Source: Sympetrum striolatum
Lineage: Eukaryota; Arthropoda; Insecta; Odonata; Libellulidae
Length of the DNA: 64,000 bases
Reading direction: 5' to 3'
Assembly: GCA_947579665.1 (NCBI GenBank)
Contig: OX388349.1
Span: 72,606,841-72,670,840 of the forward strand
Of this stretch, positions 1-13,900 are shown one piece after another. The translations under genes and the position numbers were made by a program. How positions within the stretch are numbered: position 1 is the first letter of the stretch; the number at the start of each line of letters is the position of its first letter. The notes below the pieces were generated by a model. The model saw nothing but the letters and a program-made list of their open reading frames with translations. It made no database searches and was not told the origin of the DNA.

Positions 1-2329
1 AACGTTCAAACGTACCCAAATTGGATACTTCAGTCTAAAATGCATAATAAAGGATTCTTATTTTTACCAAAGTCGTTCATTATATTTAAAGCAAATGCTT
101 GATATTTACATAAAATTACTTAAAAATCGGTTGAATAAGACAGGAGACCGGAGATGAATTACATAAATCTTATTCCCATAAGAGCTATGTGTAATTCCAT
201 TCACAGGAAGAACATTGAAATATTATAATAAATATTCAACGTATTATTTGGGGAATGTTGGTCTTGGAAGACCGCTCTTACACACTCCCACATATTTTTC
301 AGTCTCATATAAAAACAAGCATGTCGTAAACAGGATTATAACCCAGGACCTCGGCGTTGCTAGACTGCCCGGCTTACCCTGTTCACCGAAGCCAGTATAT
401 ATAGACGTGTACCTGAAAGTTCCTTCGCTACCAAGCTTTCTGATTCTGCATAGATATTGGAGAAACGCGACAACCTCTCATAATTATAGATCGACTTTTG
501 GTTACAAGAAATCCATCTTGAATAAGAGTCGATCTTGCGGGTCTCAAATCATTCAGCGATGTAACACCCTAGATATCCACCTTATTATAACCACTCCTCT
601 CCCCGAATCAACCTCAGTCTACAAATATACCGCGGGACCCTATACCGAAGATAAATTAAACATACTCTTCTTCACCTCAACATCCCTAGACGAAATTCCC
701 CACGCAAAAAGAAAGGCTTGCAAGACGTCCTGTGGGAGATCAAAAAGGAATCCAAGATTCCAGGGAGAGCATTGTCTCCGGCTTTCCTCCGTGGGTTCAC
801 GTGCATTGCTAATGATACACAATTCGCCATCTCTCTGTTAAGGGGTTGGAATGCATCTCACATGCTTCGACGGGTGGCGTCGTTCAAAGAATGGCGAGGG
901 CTGCCAATGGAGAGAAGAGGTCAAGGGTTCGAACACCCTCCCCCGAACGAGGAGAAGAGCCAAAATAACCTCTCAATCGCACAGAGCTGCATCTATCTAC
1001 GAGGATGATGCCACTGGTTAAAACGATCTACCTCTAAGAATGAGTGTGGGACCAGATCCAATCCATCGGTTTGTGGAAATCTCAAAATGCACGGTAAGTC
1101 ACGAAGGGACGGGGGCGGGAAACGGGTTCTGGAATCTGGATTCGGAATCTCGGAATTCTCTCTTCGAATTCCTCTTAATTTTCGAATCGCTGTTTGTTTG
1201 GCGAAAAAAGATATACGAGGGATATCGTAATTATGCAGGGGATGCCGGGAGATGGCTGGCTGAACTGAATTTCATTATATTTGGAGGGGATATTCACTGA
1301 AATTCATGGGAAAAATCTCGATTGGCTTTTTTGTATAAGAAGGAGCATATCTTACAAGAAATTAATCAGAAATACGCATTAATACGCTACGATATAAATG
1401 AAAGAAGGATTTTAAAAGGTTTATAATATATGTTTAAAAATTAGATGAAGACTCACCTCACAAAGGAAGTGTATCTAAGGCTTTAGACACGAATTTGTCT
1501 CTAAGGTATTACACTACAAAATAAGGTACTTGAGGTCCTTATCAACATTTTTTCATTTTTTTACGATTTTGATACATCGAAAATCAATCCCAAAACAACC
1601 GGGTACCGCTGTCGTGCAGGGGCAAGACAGTAGTAAGCACTGGTGGCCGCAACCTTCCCAAACAAAAACTATGATTTCCCTGCTCAATCCTCCATTCCCA
1701 TCAATCGTTCGATTTCATTCCAAGCTCACCCACAGTCGACAGCTGCGTCGGCATACGCGAACCAGAAAATGAACCGCGGCAACTTCACGCGCCATTAATC
1801 GCGATGGTTCAAAAGATTGCAGCTTCCAATTTTTTCCTCCGGGTAAAACCAAGCTAGGTAAGAAGCTAGGGAAGCGGTCCGAGCTAGGGGCATACATAAG
1901 CCGGATAAAGCTGCTGGCGTATTGAGCTCGTAATAGCTTGGGGAGGAAAGACTTATTCATGTCTACTAAGCTTTTCAAGTGCTCGCAGTTTATATTTAAT
2001 ACTCTGCTAAATATTAGGAACATACGTTTTCCACCTTTTCTTCGTTCATATGATAATAATGATGTTTATTCCTTTTATAAAAATAATATTTTGATACATC
2101 AATGGAAGAAATATAGGTACCCTGTAAGAGCGAATGACTTGCTTTACGGCAACCGACTCTTCGAGTTTATCAAACTACAAAAAAAAACAGTGTATGCCTT
2201 AATATTCCCAATTAAATGACATTTCTTCCGCTTCTTGATACCTTACCCTACACTTTATATGATGGTTAGGTATAAAAAAAGACTTGTATGTCTTATTCTC
2301 GCTCTTATGGGGCTGTTGGTTATTATAAT
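1..2329. other. non-genic AT-rich DNA
   Basis: No gene recognised. The longest open frame (215-841, TTG start) has no family resemblance and runs through a tRNA-like repeat remnant. A moderately GC-rich stretch lies at 680-1,280. Confidence 0.6.
326..375 (-). repeat. tRNA-like SINE remnant
   Basis: The + strand carries GGATTATAACCCAGGACCTC followed by GTTGCTAGACTGCCCGGCTT, the complement of a degenerate T-arm/B box and anticodon-side region. It resembles the copy at 31.8 kb. Confidence 0.35.
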
Positions 2330-2460
2330 CATTGTGTCATCTTATATTCTTTGCTCTAGTCTTCCCCTACCTCCTTTTTCCTTGGATTCAACACTCAATT
2401 ACTCCTTTCAGTAGTTCCTCAACTCTTATAATTTGGCCCACCCATTTCCACTGACATTTA
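2330..2460 (-). pseudogene. LINE reverse-transcriptase C-terminal tail, decayed
   Basis: On the minus strand one frame reads WKWVGQIIRVEELLKGVIEC, a stop, then IQGKRR, a stop, GKTRAKNI. This follows the common tail of insect non-LTR reverse transcriptases (GHIIR..LL..IIEG..EGKRGRGRPR..YI). Several stops show it is dead. Boundaries are approximate. Confidence 0.65.
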
Positions 2461-2500
2461 ATAATTTTCCTCTTTAGTTTACATTGTTTGTCATTCATTT

Positions 2501-5500
2501 GCTAAAATATTGCCACACAAATCACTGCAAAAATAATCATTTACGGAAGTAAACAAAGATTGTCATGCGATGGGGATCATCATAGCGTATTCATCTTCCT
2601 TGACTTTATTTTCTGAGGAATCATGCATTATCGAGTAAACAGTAAAGAGGTTAAAAGTTAGTGTATCCCTAAATGACCCATTCCTGACCAATTTAAGAAA
2701 GGTATAGACGAACACTTTCTTCTACGTCCGGGCAGGGTCGGTTTGGTTCGTAGCGGGCCTGGGCAGACCCCAAGCAGCAGCCAGCGACCTATCTGGGGTG
2801 CGTTATGAAAGCAGTCGCGGGAGCTAAACGGACCGACCTCAGCCACCCACTCTCCGTGTAGGGATCGTGTCCTTGGGAACCTATATATTTCCTCCAACGC
2901 CTGCTCTGGCAATCATCCAAGGCAGAAGTGAGAAAGAAGGCTGTGCACCATACGAGGTAATGGACGACCAAAGATCTGTTTCCGTGTCTTGCGATGGGAT
3001 GAGGCGAACCGAGAGGAAAGGTTACGTCGAGATATCGTGGACCTTGCGGGAAACGAATTCCACCCATCGATTAATCGATTCTGATATTGATGTCGTTAGA
3101 GGCTCCTTCCTTTTTTTCCGTTCTGGTCTATCGATCCGCAAGGTTGATTGATTGAGAAAGAGGTTCGAGGCTTCTGATCTTCGGAGATAATCAACTTCTG
3201 CAAAATCCTCCCAGATAAGATCCTGAGGAATCGGTTAGCAGATGGTCCGCTGTACGTCTTCCGAAATGATATTTAATGGCTTGTTACTCGAGAAGGGCCG
3301 GATGCGTTATTAATTTAGATGCCGAGTCCTCCGCTGAAGATTAACTAAAATTGCTCCGTTGCCACGGTGATGTCGTGTACGAGGCAAACGAAAAAAGACT
3401 AATTTTCTTCCGAGAAAGAGATAATGAAAAAATTACAGGATAAATCTTTAGCTAAGAAGATATTCATTAAAATGTGAACGTACCAAAATCAGTTAAAACA
3501 GATAAAATCAACGAAAGAGGCAATTGAATGCCTCTCTGGATAATTTAATTATAAGGGGTTGACGAAATTAATAAAACTCTCGCTATGGAAATGAATCACA
3601 AAGATTCGCATGATACTAGAAAAATAATTAACATTTAATTGAATTTAAAATATCATATCTATAATCCAGCGCCATTTAATAAAAATATCAAGAAACGCGA
3701 AGCCATATATTTAGTAATAGGTAGTATGGAATGTTTTATCCTTTTTTCTACCGATATAATTCGAAATCTTCGAAGAAAGAAGAATATTAAAAGGAAGATG
3801 GAAGCCACAGTACCAGCATATATCAAAGAAGAACCCTATTTCGAGACAATAGCCTTTCCACAAAATCGATAAATGAATTATGAATTCTATAATGTATTTT
3901 GATAACAAACAACAAAGGAAATAATTATGCCTAATAATTCAGCTTACTAAATTTTTTCGAATATATACGATTGAATCAAATAATGCCATGAAAATAAAAT
4001 ATTAATGAAAAACATTAATGTGAATGGAAATTCGTAAAGCTGAATTTAGATATTTTATGGGTTGGTAAACAGTAGATAGACCAACAAGACCAAATTCGGG
4101 AAGAAATTAAATGAAAATACTTCCACTAAATGAATTCTCAAGCTAATCATCATCACTCTCAAATCATCATGCTCAAGATAACGTTCATATGGTAAACGTA
4201 AATGTTTAGATTAAAATAATAATAATAAATTGTAAACAATCGAAGCTCGAATTCGATCACGTTTATGAAACAAACACTTTTCAATTTGGAAGACAAATAG
4301 CAATCCTCTTAGATTCCCTCGCACAAATACAGGACAAAGATTTATCAGGAAATACGCAAAGTAAAAAAGTCGAAAACTGAGTAATCGTAAAATGTTATAG
4401 TTGAGCAATTGCAAATAAATTCAAAGCGAGGAATGTTTGAGGTACCGAGCGCTCCCCGCCAACGCGGCGGGATGTAACCACTCCCACCAGACGAATCCCC
4501 GAGCCCATAATTAATTAAAAGACCAAAAACTTCTCCGAAGAAAGAGAGGAGTGTGCAGCGCGCCCTAAAGAGAACCAGAGGATAAAAAGAAGACGAACGG
4601 TATTAATAATGTCCGTGATAAAACTTCCTCCGCGGCGAAAACTCCCACTAGCGACACAATGATTAATCAAGAAACGGGAAAAGTTGCGCGCTCCCTTAAT
4701 ACCCCCTTCGGCGAAAATTAAACAAGTTTCCGGGAAATATTGCGACCGAAAGCGAAAGTTTAAAACGAACCTTTATATTTGAAGGGGATAAACACCGAGT
4801 TTTTTCGGCGAATCTTGGGCGAAAAACGCGATATAAACGAAGGGAAAAACACAACCCCTTCCTGACCCCGACGGGAGATGACACAGTGAACGCAGGCGCA
4901 AATGTATTCCGAGCCAGCGAGTGTTTACGCTCGGCAGATGTGGAGTTATCGAATCGGAAAAGCGATAAAGGAGATGATACGGGATTACGAAAAAAAGTGC
5001 TGCGACTCAACGTCAACTTCGCGCCTATTCAGGACGGAGCTGGTGAACCGTCTGCATACAGCACGCGTCTTGAGAGAAGGGCAAAAAATAATAACGCACT
5101 CATCGACATCACAGGGTCCAATGGACCTTCCCGACAAAAATGCTTTGAAAAGATCGACCGAAGGGAGGCCTTGGTATTCTTTCCAAATATAGGAGACCAA
5201 AATGATTAAAGGACAAACATTTCTATCCGATTTGGCACGTTCGGAAGGATCGGATAGTTTCATACAGTACGGACCCTATAGTGCCCATGCAGCTGAAAAA
5301 TAAAAATCTCTCAATCTATGCAAGTTACAAAATGTGTTTTGTTGTAAGACCTTTCTATGTGAGTTTGAGGTATTCAAATGCAACAATCCTAAATTATGTC
5401 TCTCCGTAATCTCACATTGAATTAGTATATTTTGTGCCTTTATTTATTTCAAAGACCAGCCTGATACCGCCCTTGACTCCAGGGAGAAACTTAACATATC

Positions 5501-8500
5501 ATCATTACAAAAATGTTTCTCTTACCATCAAGATATTCCATCATTTTTACCGTTACAATAGAAAATATCCTTGGGCTTCGATATACGATTTTATTTTCTT
5601 TTTACGACGAGCACATCACCTGCTCGTCATTTTTTCAAAACTCACGAAGAGGATTAGTTTTTAACCGGCGACACAATTCCCAAAGTACTTATTCCATTAG
5701 TATCAAGCAGAAAGGCATCATCTTTTAACGTATCTACTATTATATTTAATCTCGAAATGCTTCAGAAAAAGCTGGTATAAAGTACCAATTTTCTATTACA
5801 GAATCACAACCCTTACAATTGATATTCATGATTATGTAGTAATTTTATAAGATGAATCTTCTAGCAAAATGCAGAAGACGGTAAGTAAAAATCGAGAACT
5901 AGTTTCTTTGTAAAATGTTAGGTATAATTGGAAAATCATCTCATTTATAAAACGATGAATATGAATACTGAATACACTACCATGCTATTTCACTTCTCTT
6001 TACTGTACCACACACATCTGCAATGTTTTTACAAGTGTTGTGTATAAAATAGTAGGTTTTGGTCATATACGATGATATTCATCGATAGGAATTGCAATTG
6101 CGAAAATAATATGAAATTAGGATGGATGCTGAAAGGCTCGCTGTAATGCTGCAAACATCATAATCTAATGTTTTGACCCTCTTTAGGAAAATAATTACTT
6201 GCCAAACTAATAAATTTGAGAAAAAAGATACGCTCAACTCAGGCATCCATTTGCCTGACATTACCCAATTTCTTTACGCAAACATTACATGATTTATCGC
6301 ACACAATTGCGGCGATATTTCATTCACAAGGTTTAAATCGACCCCTCATTTCAAACAAGGCAAGATTTCCAGGCATTCGAAGCAACGTGGGTATGATATA
6401 TCACCATATTCGGCGGGGAAGTTGAAAGTCTGCGCGAGGCGACCGTCAGACGCCCGATCAAAAAAACGCGCGACTTTTTCCCCCGCGATCGCACTCTCTC
6501 CATAAACGCAACACGAAAAGACACTCGCCGCGCTAGTTAAAACCGAACGACTAATAAAACCCGGCCGACCGATAAAAAGAAAGCGAAATTTATACGCGCG
6601 ACTTTTTTCCCGATGAATTAATGCTCCGTGGAAGGAATAATGACAGCCCCAGAGGTCGGAGGACTCGTGATTGACGGTCGACCGCCGCCCCCACAAGGGG
6701 GACCTGCTTTTCCCACCGTCCGACGACGCCGACTAGAGATCTCCTGACTAACTCCCCCCTGACCTTGGCATCCCCCGACTCGGCATCACAGCAGCTCTTT
6801 GTCTCCCCACCTCCCCCCGTCCTGCAGCCTCCCCTACATACAAAACTTGCTGACCGACCGGGGAACAATAACCGTGGAGGGGACGGGAGGTGGGGGGCAG
6901 GTGAGGGAGACACTGGCGTTCTCTTGCGGCGGAGGCGAGAGTATGCGGAGATGGCGTGTCGTCAGCATAGTTGGCGTTCCCGGAGCACTGGTCATCATAC
7001 CTGGCATACATCCCATGCCTGAGCGACTCCCACTTCTCCCGCTCAACACAGAGAGACCGACTTCAAGGGAAGACGCCGCTATGGGGTCTGGGAACCTGGA
7101 GCCGAATTGGAGGCGGGGCCTTTTTAGACCTGCCCCCTACCACACCTGGTTTTTTCCGCCGGAAAACAATGGACCTTTGCGGGAGTGGACACGCGGGACG
7201 TAAAGGGAATCGCCCCAATTCCGAGCAATTATGCGACGCTCGAGTTGAGGCTCGCGGTAATTCGGGGCGTCGCCGTCGCGTGGAGGCAACGAACCGGATG
7301 CGAAACCCAAACCGGATTCGAAATTAATTGTCGGCGAGAAACCGAGTCCGGAGAGGAATGATAAATGAGAGGGGCGAACCGTAAAAACATCGTCTGCCGC
7401 CGCTAAAGCAAGGAAATGTCGAAAACTTCTGAGTATAATTAGGGGAGATAAAATATATAACGGAATTCAACTGAAATGACATTGAGTAATAAAGAAAGTT
7501 ATCCACTAACAAGGCCAATAATCGGATGTGGATTTTCATGTCCAACGTCCATAACGCAGCAAATAATCGTTCTCCAATATAGAATAAATACAAGAATTTT
7601 ATATAAGTTCTTTTGGAGATGAGGATAAGTAATTATTCCCAAAATTTTTACAGTTATGTAAGCCTAGTGTATATCGTTTTACGAAGCATTTTTTCGTCCC
7701 ATAATTTTTGAATTTCTAGCTTTATTCACTAAAATGTCTTTTCAATAAATTGTTCTCTTAAATAACAAAATGTAAAACCCTGAATTATTAAACTAAAAAC
7801 ACAGTTTCTTCTGTATAAAGTTTAATCCTGTTCTCCTATCCAATTAGGCGAATCATTAAGGAATTTATGTGTTATTACATAATATGAATAAAGAGCAATT
7901 GTCGTTTTCGTGCGCCTAAATCTGATTCATACTTCAAAAAAGAAACCGAAACTAAATCAAATGTTTAACGAGTACAAATATTAGGATAGGTATCTAACTA
8001 AACGAAATGACTATTAAATTAAAGACTAGTTTCGTAAAAGTATGAAACAATGGATAAATAATTAAATTAGCGTATAAATGCAAATGATTTGGATACGAAT
8101 AAAAACTACGGTTTAACTTTTCTGTTGGAAACAAAAGAAAGCGATTAATGAAAAAAGCTACTCATTAACATTCCGCAACGAAATACACATAGAATTATAT
8201 GGGAGAATATGAGTGTTTAGCCTCATAATTAGTTTCAGAACCTCTGGTTTTGGTAGAAATAAAATATCGCGACAAAACCCATGGCTTTATCCACGACCAA
8301 CAGCATTCTACGAAAATACGATAGCCAAATAGTGACAGCTGCAATCATTCCCATATCCATGAGTCCCCCAATTCAGAAGATAACTCCTCGAGTATGGATT
8401 GCGAGGTATTTACAATAGAGTGCCAACATTAAATAATAATATAGTCTATTCGCGTTCCTTCATGTGGAGCATCAAAGCACTTAGATCGGAAGTCGCGTCT

Positions 8501-11500
8501 ATGAATGCATTAAAAGAGTTTTCGAGGGGCGGTATGCCACAGCTGTTCGCCGGCACTGGGGTCACTGGGAGGGTATAAAAAGCCACTGGAAAATGCAACG
8601 CCGTCGGTGAGAGGGGGGATGAGACGGGAAATTGCAAGGGGCGTACGGCAGGGGGTGTCGCATTCTGGGAGCTCTCTTGTTAGCGCCGTAAATGACTCGG
8701 CTCGAAACGGATTCGACCCGTGGAGGCGCGAAAGAGTCCATACGAGTCACCCTCAAAAGCGTGGCTCACAAAATTCGGAGGCTTAAAAATATTACTTTTA
8801 TTTAGACAAGTCAAAAGCTGAAACAAAGAGACAAGATAATCCGAAACAGTCCATAATATATATGTGGTCGTACTCAAGAGGAAAGATCGATAACATCCCG
8901 CTACAGTTGGTTACAAATTAGCAATTCTACCTATGGATCCAGAGAGGTTTTTTGCAGTAAATAATGATCAATGTCAGATTTCTCTTTATGTATACTCATA
9001 GAGTAAAGAGTACCTTTCTTGCAAGTCTATTCTTCCTTGGGATATACTCATAGAGTAAAGTGCACATAACGAGTATACATTAGAGGAAAGCGAAGGGGCT
9101 GATAACCCACATTAAAATATACGTCGAAGAAAGTTAGTATGCCTTTCTAACACTTCAAATTACATATAATCAATTAATATTATATTGCGAATAAAACTTT
9201 AAATCAATAATCTAATTTTGAAATAAAAATAAACAAACATTTGTATGCAAAAAAGCCTTCCAAAAATTTTTCCGCGAACCCCTTTCTATTGATTTTGCTT
9301 AGATAAGCTCTAACACCAAACTCATCAACTATCACAGAGGTTTCTGAAATAGAAATTCAACGCATGGCGAAGGCAAATGCAAAAAGGCCTTCTAAAATTC
9401 TGTTGAGTTAAGACGTCTTTTCATTCCGGCTTAATTTACAATTCTATGGGACATAATACAGGTCTTTATCTACTCAATATATGATGCTGAACTGATACCT
9501 CAAGGACGAGTACTTGGACCCAACAAAACAATACCAACAAACCACACAAACTTTAGATAGAGTATCTAGCTTTCTTCATTGTGTTAATTACAAAGCGGTC
9601 CCACAATTAAAATTTTCAAAGTTTTTGGATATCTTTTAGTCACGAGAAAGGTTAATTAACAGACGAAAAAAATAGACTTAACCTGTCGAGGGCTAATGTC
9701 TTGTTCTGGACAGATTAGCTCGTAATCTCCGATCACAGGGCAACGCACCTAATGTCTTAATCAGAATAACAATTAATACTAACGAAAAAAATACTCTAAA
9801 GGAAGTTTAGCCGGTAATAATTGGAAACCAAGATAAAACAAAACTGGACAAAAGCGAATCGAACGCGTTCGTAAAATGTCTTGAATTTTGACAGCTAATT
9901 TTGCACAGCAAATGTATTATCAGCCAGAATTTATGTAAACTTATATTTACTCATCCAAAGATGAACGGAGAGTTTCAGGATATGAGTTCCAGCAATAAAT
10001 TATAGACCCACTTTAACTCAATCAAATTATCATAAGTAAATACGGTCTAGTTTAATTTTTGTTAAAGCAAATAAATTTTCCCTCACATCTTTAAGATTTC
10101 AGAATCAGTAGGTGTGGGCGGATTTTTCACATCCCTTATATTTCCCTAAAGTTGATACTATCCCAAAAACGTCCCCTATGGTTATTAGATCCACAGCTTA
10201 CTCTAAACTTGGTCCTTTATATTATTAATAACAATTACGCTAACTTATAATTCATTCAAATGCCATTGAAAATAGTTAAAATGAAAGAAGCAACTTTATA
10301 GCCTCAATCTCGGCTGAACAAAGACATTTTTGTAATAACTATTATTTATTTATTTTCCGAATATCGATGAGTGAAGTAATGCGGTCTGAAATTATACAAA
10401 TGCTCCTTATATTCGTCCAGGAAATAAAATGGCTGCCGTAGTTACAAAACCCACGAGAGCAACGCGACAGTAAGGCACCAAACCAGGAAAAAAATCCCCC
10501 CGCGGGAATCAAGTATGCAATGGTCATCCGGGCACTAAACCCACCTCCAGCACCAAATAAGGAACCGATCTTCAACAAACGCCGAAAAAACGCGGTAAAC
10601 CATCGATGCGATCTGACAGCACCGCATTCGAAGCAATTTCTTCCCATAACTGCAGTCATAATTCCGGAGGTATGGGAGACGGATAAAAATGTTTCCTAAA
10701 GGGATACGGAATAGTGCAGCCTACCCTCAGCCATTGCTGAACATCCTTTGTGCAGCCATGCGCCTGCACCCATATTTTATTAGCCCAACAGCTGTTGGGA
10801 GGAGGTTGGGTAAACGCCTGGCACGCACAACTTATGCATGGGCGGCAAAGGGGATGGAGAATAGACGTGGGGAACGCTTTCCCCCTTCGACTGCCGTGGC
10901 GGATACACATATATTAATCGAATCGCTAAACTAGAACCGTGGCATTTCACGGGGGGTGAAATATTGATGCAAGGTTATTGCGTGCGATAGACATTCCTGC
11001 CCTATTAAGCACCACAGGCTGATAATATCCACGTAACGCGGAGATCAAGGAAAAATATTCGTACCAATGTTGCTATGACAACCAATGATGGTGAAGGTAC
11101 TTCTGAGGGGGGTAAGGCGGTCATCGGTCCTTAAAGTTTATTAGTACGCCATACTTTTTACCAAAAAACGAAATATTTAAACGAAATCGGATTTTTAATG
11201 CATTTTTATCATGCAAAGTTGCTCATCAAACTTGTGTTTCTTAGGATTAAATTTCTCAATCTGAGGCCGATGTGATTGATTTCATTAACATATATTTAAG
11301 TTTCATTAAGTTATATCCATTTATTTACTAACATCCAGCGCAATTTTATAATAGTAATAATGTGACAATTTCCCATTCCTCTTGATTTCAAGCAATAATT
11401 CATGTATATCGGTTCCTCATTCAGTCACTATAAAATAAACTAATGATTCTTCCGCAATGATTCAACAGCAATACAGAAATGATACATGGAAACTATTACC

Positions 11501-13375
11501 GTTGGCAGCGAGGGTTCCGACATTCTGCATTTTGAATGGTGTAAATTTTAATGGCACAGGAGACAAAGAAAGAACCTAGATTACGCAGCTGCTGCTCACA
11601 GAAATGATAAATAAACCATGAGAGAATATTCATTAATTTGGGTTAAATAATTAAAAATAATTTAACTAACTATAGTTTGATAATTTAACAAAGCTATGGT
11701 TTAAAGTTAGATTATTCCGTATACGAAATAAAGATTATTAATCGGGAAATGTTGATAATTTCTTCGAGTGACAGAAAAATAGAGCTCACCGTGATTTAAA
11801 AAAAGGACGATCCTAATTCAAGTATTACCAAAATGACCGCTTTTTTATCATAGGTATACCCATTGTGTAAGAGAATAACTAAGAACCCTAATTAAAAATG
11901 CATGTCTTGATAGCTTCCCAGGTGATTGTTCGGGTTAAAAGGTATTCAACGTTTTAAGACCCCTTTCGTAAAAAAATCATTCCTTAGTAATCTAAAGTAA
12001 CTTACAGATATTAATTTACGGATACCTAGTTTTATTCTCCGAAGCGCCACCATATCCTCTGTTGCAGAATCTGCGTTACACAATACAAAAACTGTTTATT
12101 GAGATAATGGAAGTTCACTCAAACGTTTAAATTGGATTTGAAAGTTTGCGGATATTACCGAAAAAGATGAATTTTTACACACGGATAGGTCGCCGCAAGC
12201 GGGAGAACTAAATAGACAAAGCGTCGATATTTTTAACAATGCGTTCAAATAATACACAGCAATTCTAGAATTACTTACCGCTAGGCCGTGACTTAAAAAC
12301 GTGCGTCAACCCGCCATAGAAGACGAAAAAATATATTTATGATCGATTTCTACAAAGGTGGCTGTACATGCATGTTCTCTTTTTGCTCTAAAGCAATATT
12401 TCCTTGTTGTCTTTATTGGTGACTTCAGCCACTTACATTTCAACAAACATGGCGGTGACTATTGTTGCGTAACTTAACGTCATCAAAATTTAAATTTTAT
12501 TTAAAATCACTTCGACTAACTAAGGTCGATAATTGCAAAGTATATATTTTCGCTGATTAGATAAAAAAATCTTAAACAAATCGTCCCTTGCTTACTACGC
12601 AACTCCTATAACAATTTTTGTTCTTCTAACTTCAAGTAGATAAACCGATGACTAGGATGAAATGTATTCGTCAAGAAAGACCTTGTCTTATAAAAGATAA
12701 ACACTTCTATTAATGCGGTAAATCGTCAAGAAATACATTTCTCAAGTTAAACATAACCTCATACTTGGGTGAAATTCCATATTTCGGTACTAAACGTACA
12801 TCTATCGATCCATACACGACATCTGTAATGTTTCCTTCAACTGCGAGATCTAGAGCATTTGGTTCCGATCTCATACTTCCGGATATCGAAAAACAGTTCG
12901 ATACTATCTCTTTTCCTTTAATCGGTTAAACTTTGAAAAACTAGGTCGAAAAACGCCGTTGTAAAAAAGAAGCGATGTCGCATCCACCTTGAATCACTGA
13001 CAGACCTTTTGGGCTCAATTACCTTCATTAAAAGAATAAACAGCGGACCCGTGGAAGTCGCGAAGTGGGGCATGGAGACAGAAAATGGCATAACTGCGTT
13101 AAGAGAGACAATCTATAGTTAGAGTCCCGCTATTAATGACCACATTAAGTGTTTCCTCTGGGAAATGACATGTTTCGGTCCCGTTTTTCAAAAGCAGCCG
13201 TTTTATGAGTCCCAGCGCTGGCTATTGGACAAGCCGCCATGTCGCCGCGATGTCTCGTGAAATAAGTTATTTCATCTTCGAAACAATTTATGCCATTATG
13301 TAGGCCAAAAAAATTAATGTTAAGGCCCGGTATTATAATGGATATTAAACATTAAAGTTAAACGTGATATTCTCT
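2501..13375. other. gene-free stretch with GC-rich islands
   Basis: No coding family recognised on either strand. AT-rich DNA alternates with GC/CpG-richer blocks at about 2,650-3,420, 4,430-5,210, 6,400-7,340, 8,450-8,770 and 10,430-10,960. Each block gives many overlapping short ORFs on both strands, as expected from GC content rather than coding. An 18-base direct repeat (TATACTCATAGAGTAAAG) lies at 8991-9008 and 9043-9060. Confidence 0.55.
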
Positions 13376-13566
13376 TTAAATCTAAATAGAATTGTTAATG
13401 ATTGGAATGGTTTACCCTCGGAAGTTTTTGAGCCTTTTCTTGACAAGTCTCGACAATTTAAAACCAAGGTTGAATCCAGTTTAAGTAAATTATGAACTTA
13501 AATCCTATATTTGATTATCGTGTTACTTATTAATCCTGTTTTTAATTAAATAATAATAATAATAAC
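13376..13566 (+). repeat. 5'-truncated LINE 3' end with (AAT)n tail
   Basis: It encodes RIVNDWNGLPSEVF, then FLDKSRQFKTKVESSLSKL and a stop, the usual C-terminus of CR1/L2/Jockey-type reverse transcriptases (W-N-x-L-P ... F-K-x-x-L). A short non-coding part ends in AAT repeats. It shares most of its length with the copy at 20658-20940 but lacks about 100 bases near the 3' end. Confidence 0.7.
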
Positions 13567-13900
13567 ACAACAGAAAACATATTATAAACGATAGTTAAAG
13601 ATAACTCCATTATGTTAGATGGTTCAAGCTTTCAGTCGTAGGTATCTATCGTAAAATAATAGCTAACGTAAGTAGCAGATATAGTAAGCCTTAATTCTTA
13701 AAAAGTGTAAATAATAATGTACTCCTACAAAGCTAAACATTACTCACGCTTAATACTTAGATTAGTAAATTATTTAATATGATTATATTCCTAGATGCTT
13801 TATCATACTGGGACTAAATTTGGTTCTTATAAACGCTGACATCAATCATCATAATATGTAACAGAGAACGTTTATCATAGATTATAATGCGGTTTGTTAA

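Noticed and set aside
215..841. 208-codon open frame, the longest in the window
   Set aside because: It begins with TTG, resembles no family, overlaps ORFs in other frames and crosses a tRNA-like repeat remnant.
6590..7203. Cluster of overlapping ORFs of 70-134 codons on both strands
   Set aside because: Low-complexity Pro/Arg/Gly-rich translations caused by a GC-rich island; no consistent frame.
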